This document shows positions 1 through 5,560 of a stretch of DNA of 5,733 bases, piece after piece (the stretch's first letter is position 1; each line of letters starts with the position of its first letter). Source of the DNA: Chthoniobacterales bacterium (lineage in GTDB: Bacteria; Verrucomicrobiota; Verrucomicrobiia; Chthoniobacterales; UBA10450); contig JACCZQ010000195.1 in the NCBI GenBank assembly GCA_013695905.1, positions 1-5,733 of the forward strand, in the 5' to 3' direction. Under the pieces are notes generated by a model. It was not told where the DNA came from and made no database searches. It was given only the letters and a program-made list of their open reading frames with translations. A program made the position numbers and the translations under genes.

Positions 1-8
1 GGGAGTTG

Positions 9-39
9 GTGTCTCGTAAGTAAGAGCGCTCGGAGACAC
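9..39. other. hairpin downstream of the DUF2071 gene
   Basis: The 7-bp arms GTGTCTC (9-15) and GAGACAC (33-39) are perfect inverse complements around a 17-nt loop. The loop contains the palindrome GAGCGCTC (24-31). It starts 2 bp past the stop codon of the minus-strand DUF2071 gene, so it could mark that transcript's 3' end. No T-run follows on either strand, so it is not a canonical intrinsic terminator. It might instead belong to a repeat cut by the window edge. Confidence 0.35.
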
Positions 40-40
40 G

Positions 41-757
41 CTATCCGGGATCCTTGGCGCGTCGGCGGACGGTAATGGGCGAGCCCTCCGCAATAAACGC
101 GGAGACTGGCGGCGCGGTGAGCGGCGGTAGAAATCGATCGCCATAGAGTCCCGCCACATCAGCGTCAAACTCCCACGTGGTGGCATTCCACACCCGCCAG
201 GGTGGATGCTCTACCTGATACTCGCTGCACTTCGGACCGCAGGCGGTGTAGCCCCAGTAGTGCTCGGTGATAAACTCCTCCTGCGAGCCGGGCGTGATCG
301 GCTGCGGGTCGCCAGTCGCCGTCATGGCGAGGCGTTCCCACCGGCGGTTCCTGCGCCACACATATTCCACGGAGAGCTCTTGCTGCTCGTGTTCGATGCG
401 GTGGCGCATCGGCAGCGCCAGATATGGCTCGTTGTAGAACGTGCGCGCGACGAGCGCGATCGCTTGTCGCGGGACCAACTCGCGCACAAAGGTGACGCCG
501 CGCCGCCACTCGTCTCCCACCTTGCGGCGCACGTAGAAGCGGAGATTCACCTCCTCGAAGTTGCGATGGAACGGGATCGGCACACCGCACACGCGGGTGT
601 TCAGAAACAGGAACCCGACGACGCTGACAAACGTCTGCCCCTCGTGAAAGTCCAACTCGGTGCCGGCCGGCACGAGCGGCTGCAGTACGTCCGGGTCGAT
701 CGCGAAATTCAGCATCGCGAGGTAACGCCATTCCGCCGTCAGGAACGGTCGGTTCAT
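41..757 (-). CDS. DUF2071 / YqjF-like family protein
   Basis: This 238-residue protein matches the DUF2071 family (YqjF-like, COG3361) in length and motifs. Visible signatures are an N-terminal PFLTAEWRYLAMLNF block (4-18), LVPAGTELD (28-36), HRNFEEVNLRFYV (64-76), RGVTFVRELVPR (86-97), EFITEHYWGYT (161-171), a VEHPPWRVW block (182-190) and a C-terminal SAFIAEGSPITV (219-230). From memory the family is related to the acetoacetate-decarboxylase-like fold, but its reaction is not established, so no substrate is assigned. There is no signal peptide or membrane segment, so it is probably cytosolic. The start is fixed by the usual family N-terminus a few residues in. No Shine-Dalgarno sequence is visible: the DNA just upstream of ATG is the arm of an inverted repeat. 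It lies 67 bp after the TPR gene on the same strand, so co-transcription is possible but unproven. I am sure of the family and not of the function. Confidence 0.9.
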   Translation of the reverse strand: MNRPFLTAEWRYLAMLNFAIDPDVLQPLVPAGTELDFHEGQTFVSVVGFLFLNTRVCGVPIPFHRNFEEVNLRFYVRRKVGDEWRRGVTFVRELVPRQAIALVARTFYNEPYLALPMRHRIEHEQQELSVEYVWRRNRRWERLAMTATGDPQPITPGSQEEFITEHYWGYTACGPKCSEYQVEHPPWRVWNATTWEFDADVAGLYGDRFLPPLTAPPVSAFIAEGSPITVRRRAKDPG

Positions 758-759
758 CC

Positions 760-817
760 GTGGCGCAACTTTTCAAGTTGCATCATAAAGACCCTGCAAG
801 TTGAAAACTTGCGCCAC
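760..817. repeat. 58-bp inverted repeat of two mini-hairpins (REP-like)
   Basis: The arms at 760-782 and 795-817 are inverse complements over 23 bp with two mismatches, separated by a 12-nt spacer. Each arm also folds alone into a 7-bp stem with a 3-nt loop: GCAACTT-TTC-AAGTTGC (765-781) and GCAAGTT-GAA-AACTTGC (796-812). The two arm differences (769 and 777 against 800 and 808) swap C:G for G:C, so both small stems stay intact. It fills most of the gap between the TPR stop (825-827) and the DUF2071 start (755-757). It looks like a dispersed REP/BIME-type element. A role as terminator or translational control hairpin is inferred only. Neither hairpin is followed by a T-tract. Confidence 0.75.
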
Positions 818-824
818 CACCGGG

Positions 825-3023
825 TCAGCGGATCAAATTCTCGAGCGACGGATTCGCCTCCGCGCCCAGCTCCATCGCGCGGGAGTAATGCCGCTTCGCC
901 AGCTCTTTCGCCGGCGGCTTATTCGTCGCGTAGATCACCGCGAGATTGTAGTGCGCGTCCACGTAGTCCGGATTCGCGTTGATCGCTTCGAGCATCTCTT
1001 TCTCCGCCGCTTCCTGCCATCCTTTCTCGCTCGCGGTGATGCCGAGATAGTTATGCGCGATGTAACTCTTCGGATTGATCGCGAGCGCCTTGGTCAACTC
1101 CGTCACCGCCTCGTCGTATTTCGCCTGCCGGTAATACACAATCCCAAGGGTGCGGCGTGAGAACTCGTCCTTTGGCGCGAGGGTGACAGCCTTCTTCAGC
1201 GTCAGCTCCGCCGCTTTGAGCCGGCCGGTGCGGAAGTAAACCGCGCCGAGATTCGAGAGCGCGTAGAGATTGTTCGGGCTCTTCGCGAGGATCTGCTCGT
1301 ATTGCTTCTCGGACGCGCGAAACTTGCCGGCGTCGAAATTCTCCTTCGCTTCACGGGCGATCGGGATCAGCTCCTCGGGGACCTGCGGTTTGGCAGTCGT
1401 CTCGACATTCGGGCCCGGGGTGCCGCTCGGATCTTTGGCTGCCGCAAAGCTGGCCGTGACCCCGGGCGTCGCCGCATCCGACGTGACCACCATCGGCTGC
1501 TTGAACAGCTCCAGCTCCTCCGTGCTCAGCTTGCTCACCGGCTGTGCGAGCAATTCGATCTGCTGGTTCAGGGTCTCGGATTTGATCTGCAATTTGTCGA
1601 ACTCGGCCAGCATCAGCTTGCGGGCCTGGTCGCGCCGCGCGTCCTGCTGGCGCTCGCGCATGACGATCTGGCGGAGCATCTCGTTTTCCTTTGTGAGACG
1701 CGCCGTTTCCTCCGCATCCGCGCCGGTGAGCTTCGCCTGCGCCAGTTGCTTCGCGGTTTCCTCGAGTTGCGAGCGGAGGTCCGTGACGGTGACGTCGAAC
1801 TCGTGGTTCTGCTTCTGGCTTGCCGCCAATTGCTGACGCAGCTGCTCCACCTGGCGTCGAACGTCGGCGATCTCCTGCTCCTGGCGCGGTTTGTCTTCGC
1901 CGAGTTCGCGCACTGATTTCTCGGCGTCGGCCAGCTTCTTCTGCAGATCGGAATTTTCCGCCACGAGCACCTGCACCCGCTCCTGCGCCTGCTTCGCGTT
2001 CTTCAGTTCGGCGATCAATTCATCGCGTTCCTTCGTGACGCTGGCGATCTGCCCGGTCGCTTCGGTGAGCCTGGTGCTGGCGGCGTCCTTCTCCTTCTCG
2101 GCGGCGGCGCGGCCTTTTTCCGCCACCGCGAGCGCCGTCTTCAGCTGGTCAATCTCGGCGCGGAGCGCTTCCGCTGCCTTGGCGTCGGCGCCGCCGGCTG
2201 ATTGCACTTTCTCCAGGGAATCCTGCGCCTGCGCGAGCTGATCGCGCACCTGCTTCTCCGCATCGCGGTTCTTCTGCAGGTCGGTCTGCGCCTTTTCGAG
2301 CTTGGTGTTTGTCTCCTGCAGTCGGCTGGCGAGGGTTTCCTTCTCCTTCTGGACGGAGCTGTATTCTTTCCGCGATTTCTGCAGCTCGGCGTTTAGTTGA
2401 TCAACGCGGTCCTGCAGTTTTTTCGTCGCTTCCTTGATCGCAGCTTCGCTCGGCGTGGGCGCCGGAGCTGCGGCCACCACGGGAGCGGGAGCCGGGGTCG
2501 GGGCGGGAGCTGCAGGTGCGGGAACCGGCGCGACGGCTACGGTCGGTGGCGCCACGCGTGGGGTCGCGGATTCTACCGGGAGCGTCAGCCGTGCGTCCTG
2601 CGACCGGTTGCCGATCTCCACGCTGGGTTCAGCAGGGCCAGCGACGCGGGGCAGAAAAGGTGAAGCAGCTGGCGGGGGCGTGGCGGCAGGCGGTGGCTCC
2701 GCGGTGGCCGCGAGATCGCCCTGGGTGCCGATTTTGCCCTGCACCCGCAGGATGCTCTCGCCAATCTTGCGCGCGCGGTACTCGACGATGGCGGGCTGCC
2801 ATGGCGCGTGTTTCTTGCGCAGATCTTCGAGGAGACTGCCGGCGGCGCGGAATTTCTCCATCGCGGCGCGGTATTGATTATCGCTCTCGAGTTTCTCGCC
2901 CTGCTGCGACGTCATGTACGCCTTCAGGAAAACTTCGCTGGGATCCTCTGTCTGCGCTGGGAGCTGCAGAGCTCCACCGAGAAACAAGAGACCGGTAAGA
3001 AAAAAAAGCCCGAATCTCTTCAT
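825..3023 (-). CDS. secreted coiled-coil and TPR-repeat protein, function unknown
   Basis: This is a 732-residue exported scaffold-type protein. Residues 1-24 form a Sec signal peptide: charged MKR, hydrophobic FGLFFLTGLLFLGGALQ, then LPAQ. Residues 25-100 are a helical charged domain. Residues 101-195 are an Ala/Pro-rich linker with runs such as APAAPAPTPAPAP. Residues 195-505 are a long coiled coil rich in E, K, Q and A. A second flexible linker covers 507-548. About five TPR-like units fill 551-722, with NLYALSNLGAVYFRTGRLKA, FSRRTLGIVYYRQAKYDEA and YIAHNYLGITASEKGWQEA as clear helix-A/helix-B patterns. The open frame continues upstream to 3170, but that extension enters the tRNA gene, and the signal peptide fixes ATG at 3021-3023. 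No Shine-Dalgarno sequence is visible. The plan recalls the Tol-Pal partner CpoB/YbgF but is much larger. A role in periplasmic or envelope protein assembly is inference from architecture. Confidence 0.88.
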   Translation of the reverse strand: MKRFGLFFLTGLLFLGGALQLPAQTEDPSEVFLKAYMTSQQGEKLESDNQYRAAMEKFRAAGSLLEDLRKKHAPWQPAIVEYRARKIGESILRVQGKIGTQGDLAATAEPPPAATPPPAASPFLPRVAGPAEPSVEIGNRSQDARLTLPVESATPRVAPPTVAVAPVPAPAAPAPTPAPAPVVAAAPAPTPSEAAIKEATKKLQDRVDQLNAELQKSRKEYSSVQKEKETLASRLQETNTKLEKAQTDLQKNRDAEKQVRDQLAQAQDSLEKVQSAGGADAKAAEALRAEIDQLKTALAVAEKGRAAAEKEKDAASTRLTEATGQIASVTKERDELIAELKNAKQAQERVQVLVAENSDLQKKLADAEKSVRELGEDKPRQEQEIADVRRQVEQLRQQLAASQKQNHEFDVTVTDLRSQLEETAKQLAQAKLTGADAEETARLTKENEMLRQIVMRERQQDARRDQARKLMLAEFDKLQIKSETLNQQIELLAQPVSKLSTEELELFKQPMVVTSDAATPGVTASFAAAKDPSGTPGPNVETTAKPQVPEELIPIAREAKENFDAGKFRASEKQYEQILAKSPNNLYALSNLGAVYFRTGRLKAAELTLKKAVTLAPKDEFSRRTLGIVYYRQAKYDEAVTELTKALAINPKSYIAHNYLGITASEKGWQEAAEKEMLEAINANPDYVDAHYNLAVIYATNKPPAKELAKRHYSRAMELGAEANPSLENLIR

Positions 3024-3038
3024 GCGATTGCGAAGCGG

Positions 3039-3066
3039 AGGATAGCCGACTGTGCGGGAGATGCAA
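3039..3066 (-). promoter_or_regulatory. weak candidate promoter for the TPR gene
   Basis: Reading the minus strand, TTGCAT (3066-3061) lies 16 bp before TATCCT (3044-3039). This would give a transcript start around 3032, about 9 nt before the ATG. The hexamers match consensus at only 3/6 and 4/6, so this is the best candidate in the divergent spacer rather than a firm call. Confidence 0.22.
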
Positions 3067-3120
3067 CGTGTGCCACGGGTTTGGTAAAGCGAAGGGCGTG
3101 CCAGCGGGGCCGCTTTGCCT

Positions 3121-3148
3121 TTGCAATTCAGCGGGCGAAAACTAGAAT
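3121..3148 (+). promoter_or_regulatory. sigma-70-type promoter for tRNA-His
   Basis: TTGCAA (3121-3126, 4/6 to TTGACA) is separated by 16 bp from TAGAAT (3143-3148, 5/6 to TATAAT). Transcription would begin near 3155, a few bases before the mature tRNA 5' end at 3162. Position and hexamer quality both fit. It lies in the spacer divergent from the TPR gene. Confidence 0.5.
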
Positions 3149-3161
3149 CCCCGCTGCGGAC

Positions 3162-3234
3162 GGTGGCCATAGCTCAATGGTAGAGCTCCAGATTGTGATT
3201 CTGGCTGTTGCGGGTTCGAGTCCCGTTGGCCACC
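3162..3234 (+). tRNA. tRNA-His (anticodon GTG)
   Basis: The full cloverleaf is visible. The acceptor stem GTGGCCA (3163-3169) pairs with TGGCCAC (3227-3233). The D stem is GCTC (3172-3175) with GAGC (3183-3186). The anticodon stem is CCAGA (3188-3192) with TCTGG (3200-3204), around the loop TTGTGAT with anticodon GTG at 3195-3197. The T stem is GCGGG (3210-3214) with CCCGT (3222-3226), one G·T pair, and the loop is TTCGAGT. The histidine-specific extra G-1 (3162) faces discriminator C73 (3234), which identifies the tRNA independently of the anticodon. The next bases are CCG, so the 3' CCA is not encoded and must be added by the CCA-adding enzyme. It is transcribed alone, divergent from the TPR gene. 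It decodes CAC and CAT histidine codons. Confidence 0.97.
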
Positions 3235-3529
3235 CCGCGGTTTCTTGGGCGCTTCGCCAACGCGACTCGCGTCCACTGCGCCGCGACTCATCTGGTCCGA
3301 CAGTGGCACAGCGGCTGCTAAGCACGATGATGTGATCAAGCCTACCATCTCCCCGGTTACCGCTGACAACAGCATCGCAACTTTCTGGCAACGAATCCTG
3401 AGCGACGGCTCCTTCGATTGTTGCGACAATCTCGAGAAACTCGTCGCCGGCTGCGAAATTATCGCGGCCCTCGACGATCTCGACCTGCTCGCCGCCGCCT
3501 AGGCGCGCGTCGGTTTCCCGACACACGCG
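3235..3529. other. intergenic stretch without a supported gene
   Basis: This 295 bp lies between the tRNA-His 3' end and the sufU stop. A plus-strand frame is open from 3245 (TTG) to the TAG at 3500-3502. Its last ~50 codons are rich in G/C third positions and encode an acidic tail around FWQRILSDGSFD and LVAGCEIIAALDDLDLLAAA. No family is recognisable and no ribosome binding site precedes a start, so I do not call it a gene. It may be a gene remnant. Minus-strand frames here run into antisense tRNA sequence and are artefacts. The short inverted repeats GGCG-CTT-CGCC (3248-3258) and CGCG-ACT-CGCG (3261-3271) just after the tRNA lack a T-run. Confidence 0.5.
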
Positions 3530-3991
3530 TTACGCTTCCGTCGAGACCCGTCCGCTGCCGGCATTCCCCGCCTGCGCCTGCTCGAAGGCGCGCCATGGCA
3601 GCATGGCGCATTTCACCCGCTGCGGAAATTTCCGCACCCCGCCGAGCACCCGCAGATCGCCGAGCGCCGCGGTCGGTTCCGCCACTTCGGTCGTGACCAG
3701 CTCGCGCAGCGCCGTCGCCAGCGCCGTCGCTTCAGCTGCAGTTCGCCCGCGCAATTTCATCGTCATGAGCGACGCCGAGGCAAGGCTGATCGCGCACCCG
3801 TGCCCGGTGAACTTGATCTCCTCCACCCCGCGATCCTCGCCGAAGCGCACATGGAGGTGGATCTCGTCGCCGCAGGAAGGATTGTCGCCGTGCACGTGCA
3901 CTGCGCCCTCCGCGATCTCGCCGAAATTCCGCGGCCGCTTCGCGTGGTCGAGCAGCACCTGCTGGTAGAGTTCGTCGAGTTCCGCGTTCAT
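3530..3991 (-). CDS. sufU: SufU-type Fe-S assembly sulfur-transfer protein
   Basis: This 153-residue protein is a SufU/IscU-family member that accepts sulfur from SufS for Fe-S cluster assembly in the cytosol. The zinc site known from Bacillus SufU is complete: Cys40 and Asp42 in NPSCGDEI, Cys66 in GHGCAIS, and Cys128 in RVKCAMLPW. The FPQRVKCAMLPW ending and the longer segment between the second and third cysteines are typical of SufU rather than IscU. The N-terminus ELDELYQQVLLDHAKRPRNFG is also the normal family start and fixes ATG at 3989-3991; an in-frame extension upstream overlaps sufS and is not real. Start and sufS stop overlap as ATGA, which implies translational coupling, and no separate Shine-Dalgarno sequence is visible. 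The tail after residue 137 (QAQAGNAGSGRVSTEA) is low-complexity. Known family members act mainly as zinc-dependent sulfur acceptors; a scaffold role is less likely. Confidence 0.95.
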   Translation of the reverse strand: MNAELDELYQQVLLDHAKRPRNFGEIAEGAVHVHGDNPSCGDEIHLHVRFGEDRGVEEIKFTGHGCAISLASASLMTMKLRGRTAAEATALATALRELVTTEVAEPTAALGDLRVLGGVRKFPQRVKCAMLPWRAFEQAQAGNAGSGRVSTEA

Positions 3992-5229
3992 CCGAAGTAA
4001 CGCTGCGCCGCGCGCAGGATTTCCATCATCGCGTCCACTTCCGCGTGCGTGTTGTAGAAATAGAAACTCGCCCGCGTGGTGCCGGGCAGCTTCAGCTTTC
4101 GCATGAGCGGCTGATTGCAATGATGCCCGCCGCGCAAGGCGAGCCCCTGCTGATCCGCAAACGTGGTGAGATCGTGCGGATGGGCCGACTCCATCACGAA
4201 GCTGACCAGCGCGCCGCGTTCCTCGCGCGGGCCGAGCACCTGCACGCCGGGAATGCCGGCAAGCTGCACCTGCGCGTGCTCGGTGAGAGCGCGGTCGTGC
4301 GCGAAGATGCGATCACGGCCGATTTGTTCGAGATAATCAATTGCTGCTGCCAAACCGACCGCACCGGAGATATTCGGCGTGCCGGCTTCGAAGCGATGCG
4401 GTGGAGTTTTGAAGGTGCTCTTCTCGAGCGTGACGCTGACGATCATCTCCCCGCCGCCATGCCATGGTGGCATCTGCTCGAGAATCTCCGCGCGTCCGTA
4501 GAGCACGCCGGTGCCGGTCGGCGCGCACATTTTGTGACCGGAGAACGCGAGAAAATCGCAGCCGATCTGCTGCACATCGAGCGGGAGGTGGCCCGCGCTT
4601 TGCGCCGCATCGACCAGCGACACGGCACCGACCGCACGCGCGGCGCGGCAGAGTTCGGCCACGGGATTGATCGTGCCGATTCCGTTCGAGATGTGCGTGA
4701 AGGCAAACAGCTTCACCTCCGGCGTGAGCAACGCGCCGAGCTGCTCCAGCTCGAGCGTGCCGTCCTCCACGCGCACCGGCACGAACCGCAGCCGCGCGCC
4801 GGTCCGCTCCGCCAGGAGCTGCCATGGGACGAGGTTGCTGTGATGCTCCAGCTCTGTGAGCAGGATGACGTCGCCGGCCTTGAGGAATTTCGCACCCCAG
4901 GAGTTCGCCACCAGGTTGATCGCCTCGGTCGTGCCGCGGGTGAAGACGATCTCCTCCGCGTTCGCCGCGCCGATGAATCGCGCCACCTTCTGCCGCGCGC
5001 CTTCGTAGGCGTCGGTGGCGCGGGAGCTCAGCTCGTGCAGGCCGCGGTGGACATTCGCGTGATCGTGCTCGTCGAAGTGGCGCAGCGCGTCGAGCACGGC
5101 GCGCGGGCGTTGAGTGCTCGCCGCGTTATCGAAATAAATCAGCGGCCGCCCGCGGATCTCCTGCTGCAGGATCGGGAAGTCTGCGCGCAGCGCAGCCCAA
5201 TCGATGCTTCGTGGTGCCGGAGCGTGCAT
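3988..5229 (-). CDS. sufS: cysteine desulfurase SufS (group II, PLP enzyme)
   Basis: This 413-residue protein has the full-length SufS/CsdA architecture. It converts L-cysteine to L-alanine and leaves a persulfide on the active-site cysteine for Fe-S cluster assembly. Lys233 in SGHKM binds PLP. Cys371 in RGGHHCNQPLM is the catalytic cysteine. His130 (ELEHHSNLVPW), Asp207 and Gln210 (VDAAQ), Arg366 and Arg386 fall at a constant +7 offset from the E. coli SufS active-site residues as I recall them. HPHD at 350-353 places His352 exactly 19 residues before the catalytic cysteine, like the Bacillus SufS histidine that takes SufU's zinc ligand position, so it fits the SufU partner encoded next. The start ATG at 5227-5229 agrees with the family N-terminus (LRADFPILQQEIRGRPLIYFDNAAS). 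There is no Shine-Dalgarno sequence; a -10-like TATAGT sits 5 nt before the ATG. It overlaps sufU by 4 bp. SufBCD genes are not in the window. Confidence 0.97.
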   Translation of the reverse strand: MHAPAPRSIDWAALRADFPILQQEIRGRPLIYFDNAASTQRPRAVLDALRHFDEHDHANVHRGLHELSSRATDAYEGARQKVARFIGAANAEEIVFTRGTTEAINLVANSWGAKFLKAGDVILLTELEHHSNLVPWQLLAERTGARLRFVPVRVEDGTLELEQLGALLTPEVKLFAFTHISNGIGTINPVAELCRAARAVGAVSLVDAAQSAGHLPLDVQQIGCDFLAFSGHKMCAPTGTGVLYGRAEILEQMPPWHGGGEMIVSVTLEKSTFKTPPHRFEAGTPNISGAVGLAAAIDYLEQIGRDRIFAHDRALTEHAQVQLAGIPGVQVLGPREERGALVSFVMESAHPHDLTTFADQQGLALRGGHHCNQPLMRKLKLPGTTRASFYFYNTHAEVDAMMEILRAAQRYFG

Positions 5230-5234
5230 GCCGC

Positions 5235-5263
5235 ACTATAGCAGCGGAGGCAAACTTCGACAG
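5235..5263 (-). promoter_or_regulatory. candidate sufSU promoter, possibly leaderless
   Basis: On the minus strand TATAGT (5240-5235) is a good -10 (5/6), followed by the five bases GCGGC and then the sufS ATG. A weak -35, CTGTCG (5263-5258), lies 17 bp upstream. Normal spacing puts the transcript start on the A of ATG. That would give a leaderless mRNA and would account for the missing Shine-Dalgarno sequence. The -35 is poor and nothing else supports the site. Confidence 0.35.
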
Positions 5264-5273
5264 AGTTCGCCCC

Positions 5274-5382
5274 ATGCCGGAATCCGACACTGAACTGCGC
5301 CTACTGAAGGTAAACGCGGCTCGTGCTGGCCGACGTGAAGACGCTGCTGCTGGAGGAAAAGAAGTCCGCATACACTCGTTAA
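5274..5382 (+). pseudogene. possible frame-broken small gene remnant
   Basis: The plus-strand ATG at 5274 opens a frame reading MPESDTELRLLKVNA. Near 5318-5323 the coding-like signal moves to the next frame, which reads LADVKTLLLEEKKSAYTR and stops at TAA (5380-5382). The second part has nearly all G or C third positions, as in the real genes here, while the original frame degrades into Arg/Ala-rich sequence. Removing one base near 5318 would join the parts into a ~35-residue protein. It is divergent from sufS. I do not recognise a family, no good ribosome binding site is visible, and a chance pattern in high-GC DNA is quite possible. Confidence 0.2.
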
Positions 5383-5560
5383 AGCGTCTTTGCCTCGCGT
5401 TCTCCCCGGTGTAGGCCGCGTGTCCCCACGTGGCGGGGGATGTGGCCACTCCGAGCACGTGGAGCGAAGCCACATCGTGCGTCGCCGGGTCAGGAGACCA
5501 CGGCCTACAGCGGTGGAAACCCCTTGGGCGGGCGCCACGAAGTGCATGACACACTCGTTA
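5372..5560. repeat. 10-bp direct repeat flanking the palindromic element
   Basis: ACACTCGTTA occurs at 5372-5381 and again at 5551-5560, in direct orientation 169 bp apart, with the nested palindrome (5409-5510) between. The right copy includes the usp stop codon. The arrangement could be a target-site duplication, but the palindrome does not abut either copy and no terminal inverted repeats lie just inside them. Chance is a real alternative. Confidence 0.35.
5409..5510. repeat. nested palindromic intergenic element (REP/BIME-like)
   Basis: Outer arms TGTAGGCCG (5410-5418) and CGGCCTACA (5501-5509) are perfect inverse complements. Inside them, GATGTGGC (5439-5446) pairs with GCCACATC (5469-5476), and within that CTCC (5449-5452) pairs with GGAG (5461-5464). 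An alternative small hairpin joins TCCCC (5423-5427) and GGGGA (5436-5440). Two CACGTG hexamers occur at 5427-5432 and 5456-5461. The outer flanks resemble each other in inverted orientation beyond the 9-bp core, as expected for a pair of inverted REP units. It lies downstream of the usp stop. It encodes nothing and has no T-tract. It probably belongs to a dispersed family, but copy number cannot be seen from one window. Confidence 0.7.

Noticed and set aside
760..817. Intrinsic terminator for the TPR gene
   Set aside because: The hairpins are AT-rich in the stem and no T-run follows on the minus strand, so a repeat element is the better explanation.
206..982. 258-codon plus-strand open frame across the DUF2071 gene
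   Set aside because: It runs antisense through a recognised family member, then through the inverted repeat and into the TPR gene, with no domain signal.
2434..2877. Gly/Ala-rich plus-strand frame with GAGAGAGAG-like runs
   Set aside because: It is the complement of the Ala/Pro-rich linker of the TPR protein, so the low complexity is a by-product.
3024..3170. 49-codon N-terminal extension of the TPR protein
   Set aside because: It would begin inside tRNA-His on the opposite strand and would bury a clear signal peptide that starts at 3023.
3128..3526. Minus-strand frames of 132 and 95 codons (the second at 3142-3429)
   Set aside because: Both run antisense through tRNA-His and contain PTGLEPATARITIWSS and RDSNPQQPESQSGALPLSYG, typical of the spurious proteins predicted from antisense tRNA sequence.
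3992..4120. 43-codon N-terminal extension of SufU
   Set aside because: It lies within sufS in another frame, and the family N-terminus begins at 3991 with an ATGA overlap.
4045..5241. 398-codon plus-strand open frame opposite sufS
   Set aside because: It is a shadow of the high-GC3 sufS gene: His/Arg/Glu-rich with no recognisable domain, while the opposite strand has every SufS catalytic motif.
5409..5510. CRISPR array or riboswitch
   Set aside because: There are no regularly spaced direct repeats, and the element lies downstream of usp and is not joined to a start codon, so neither class fits.
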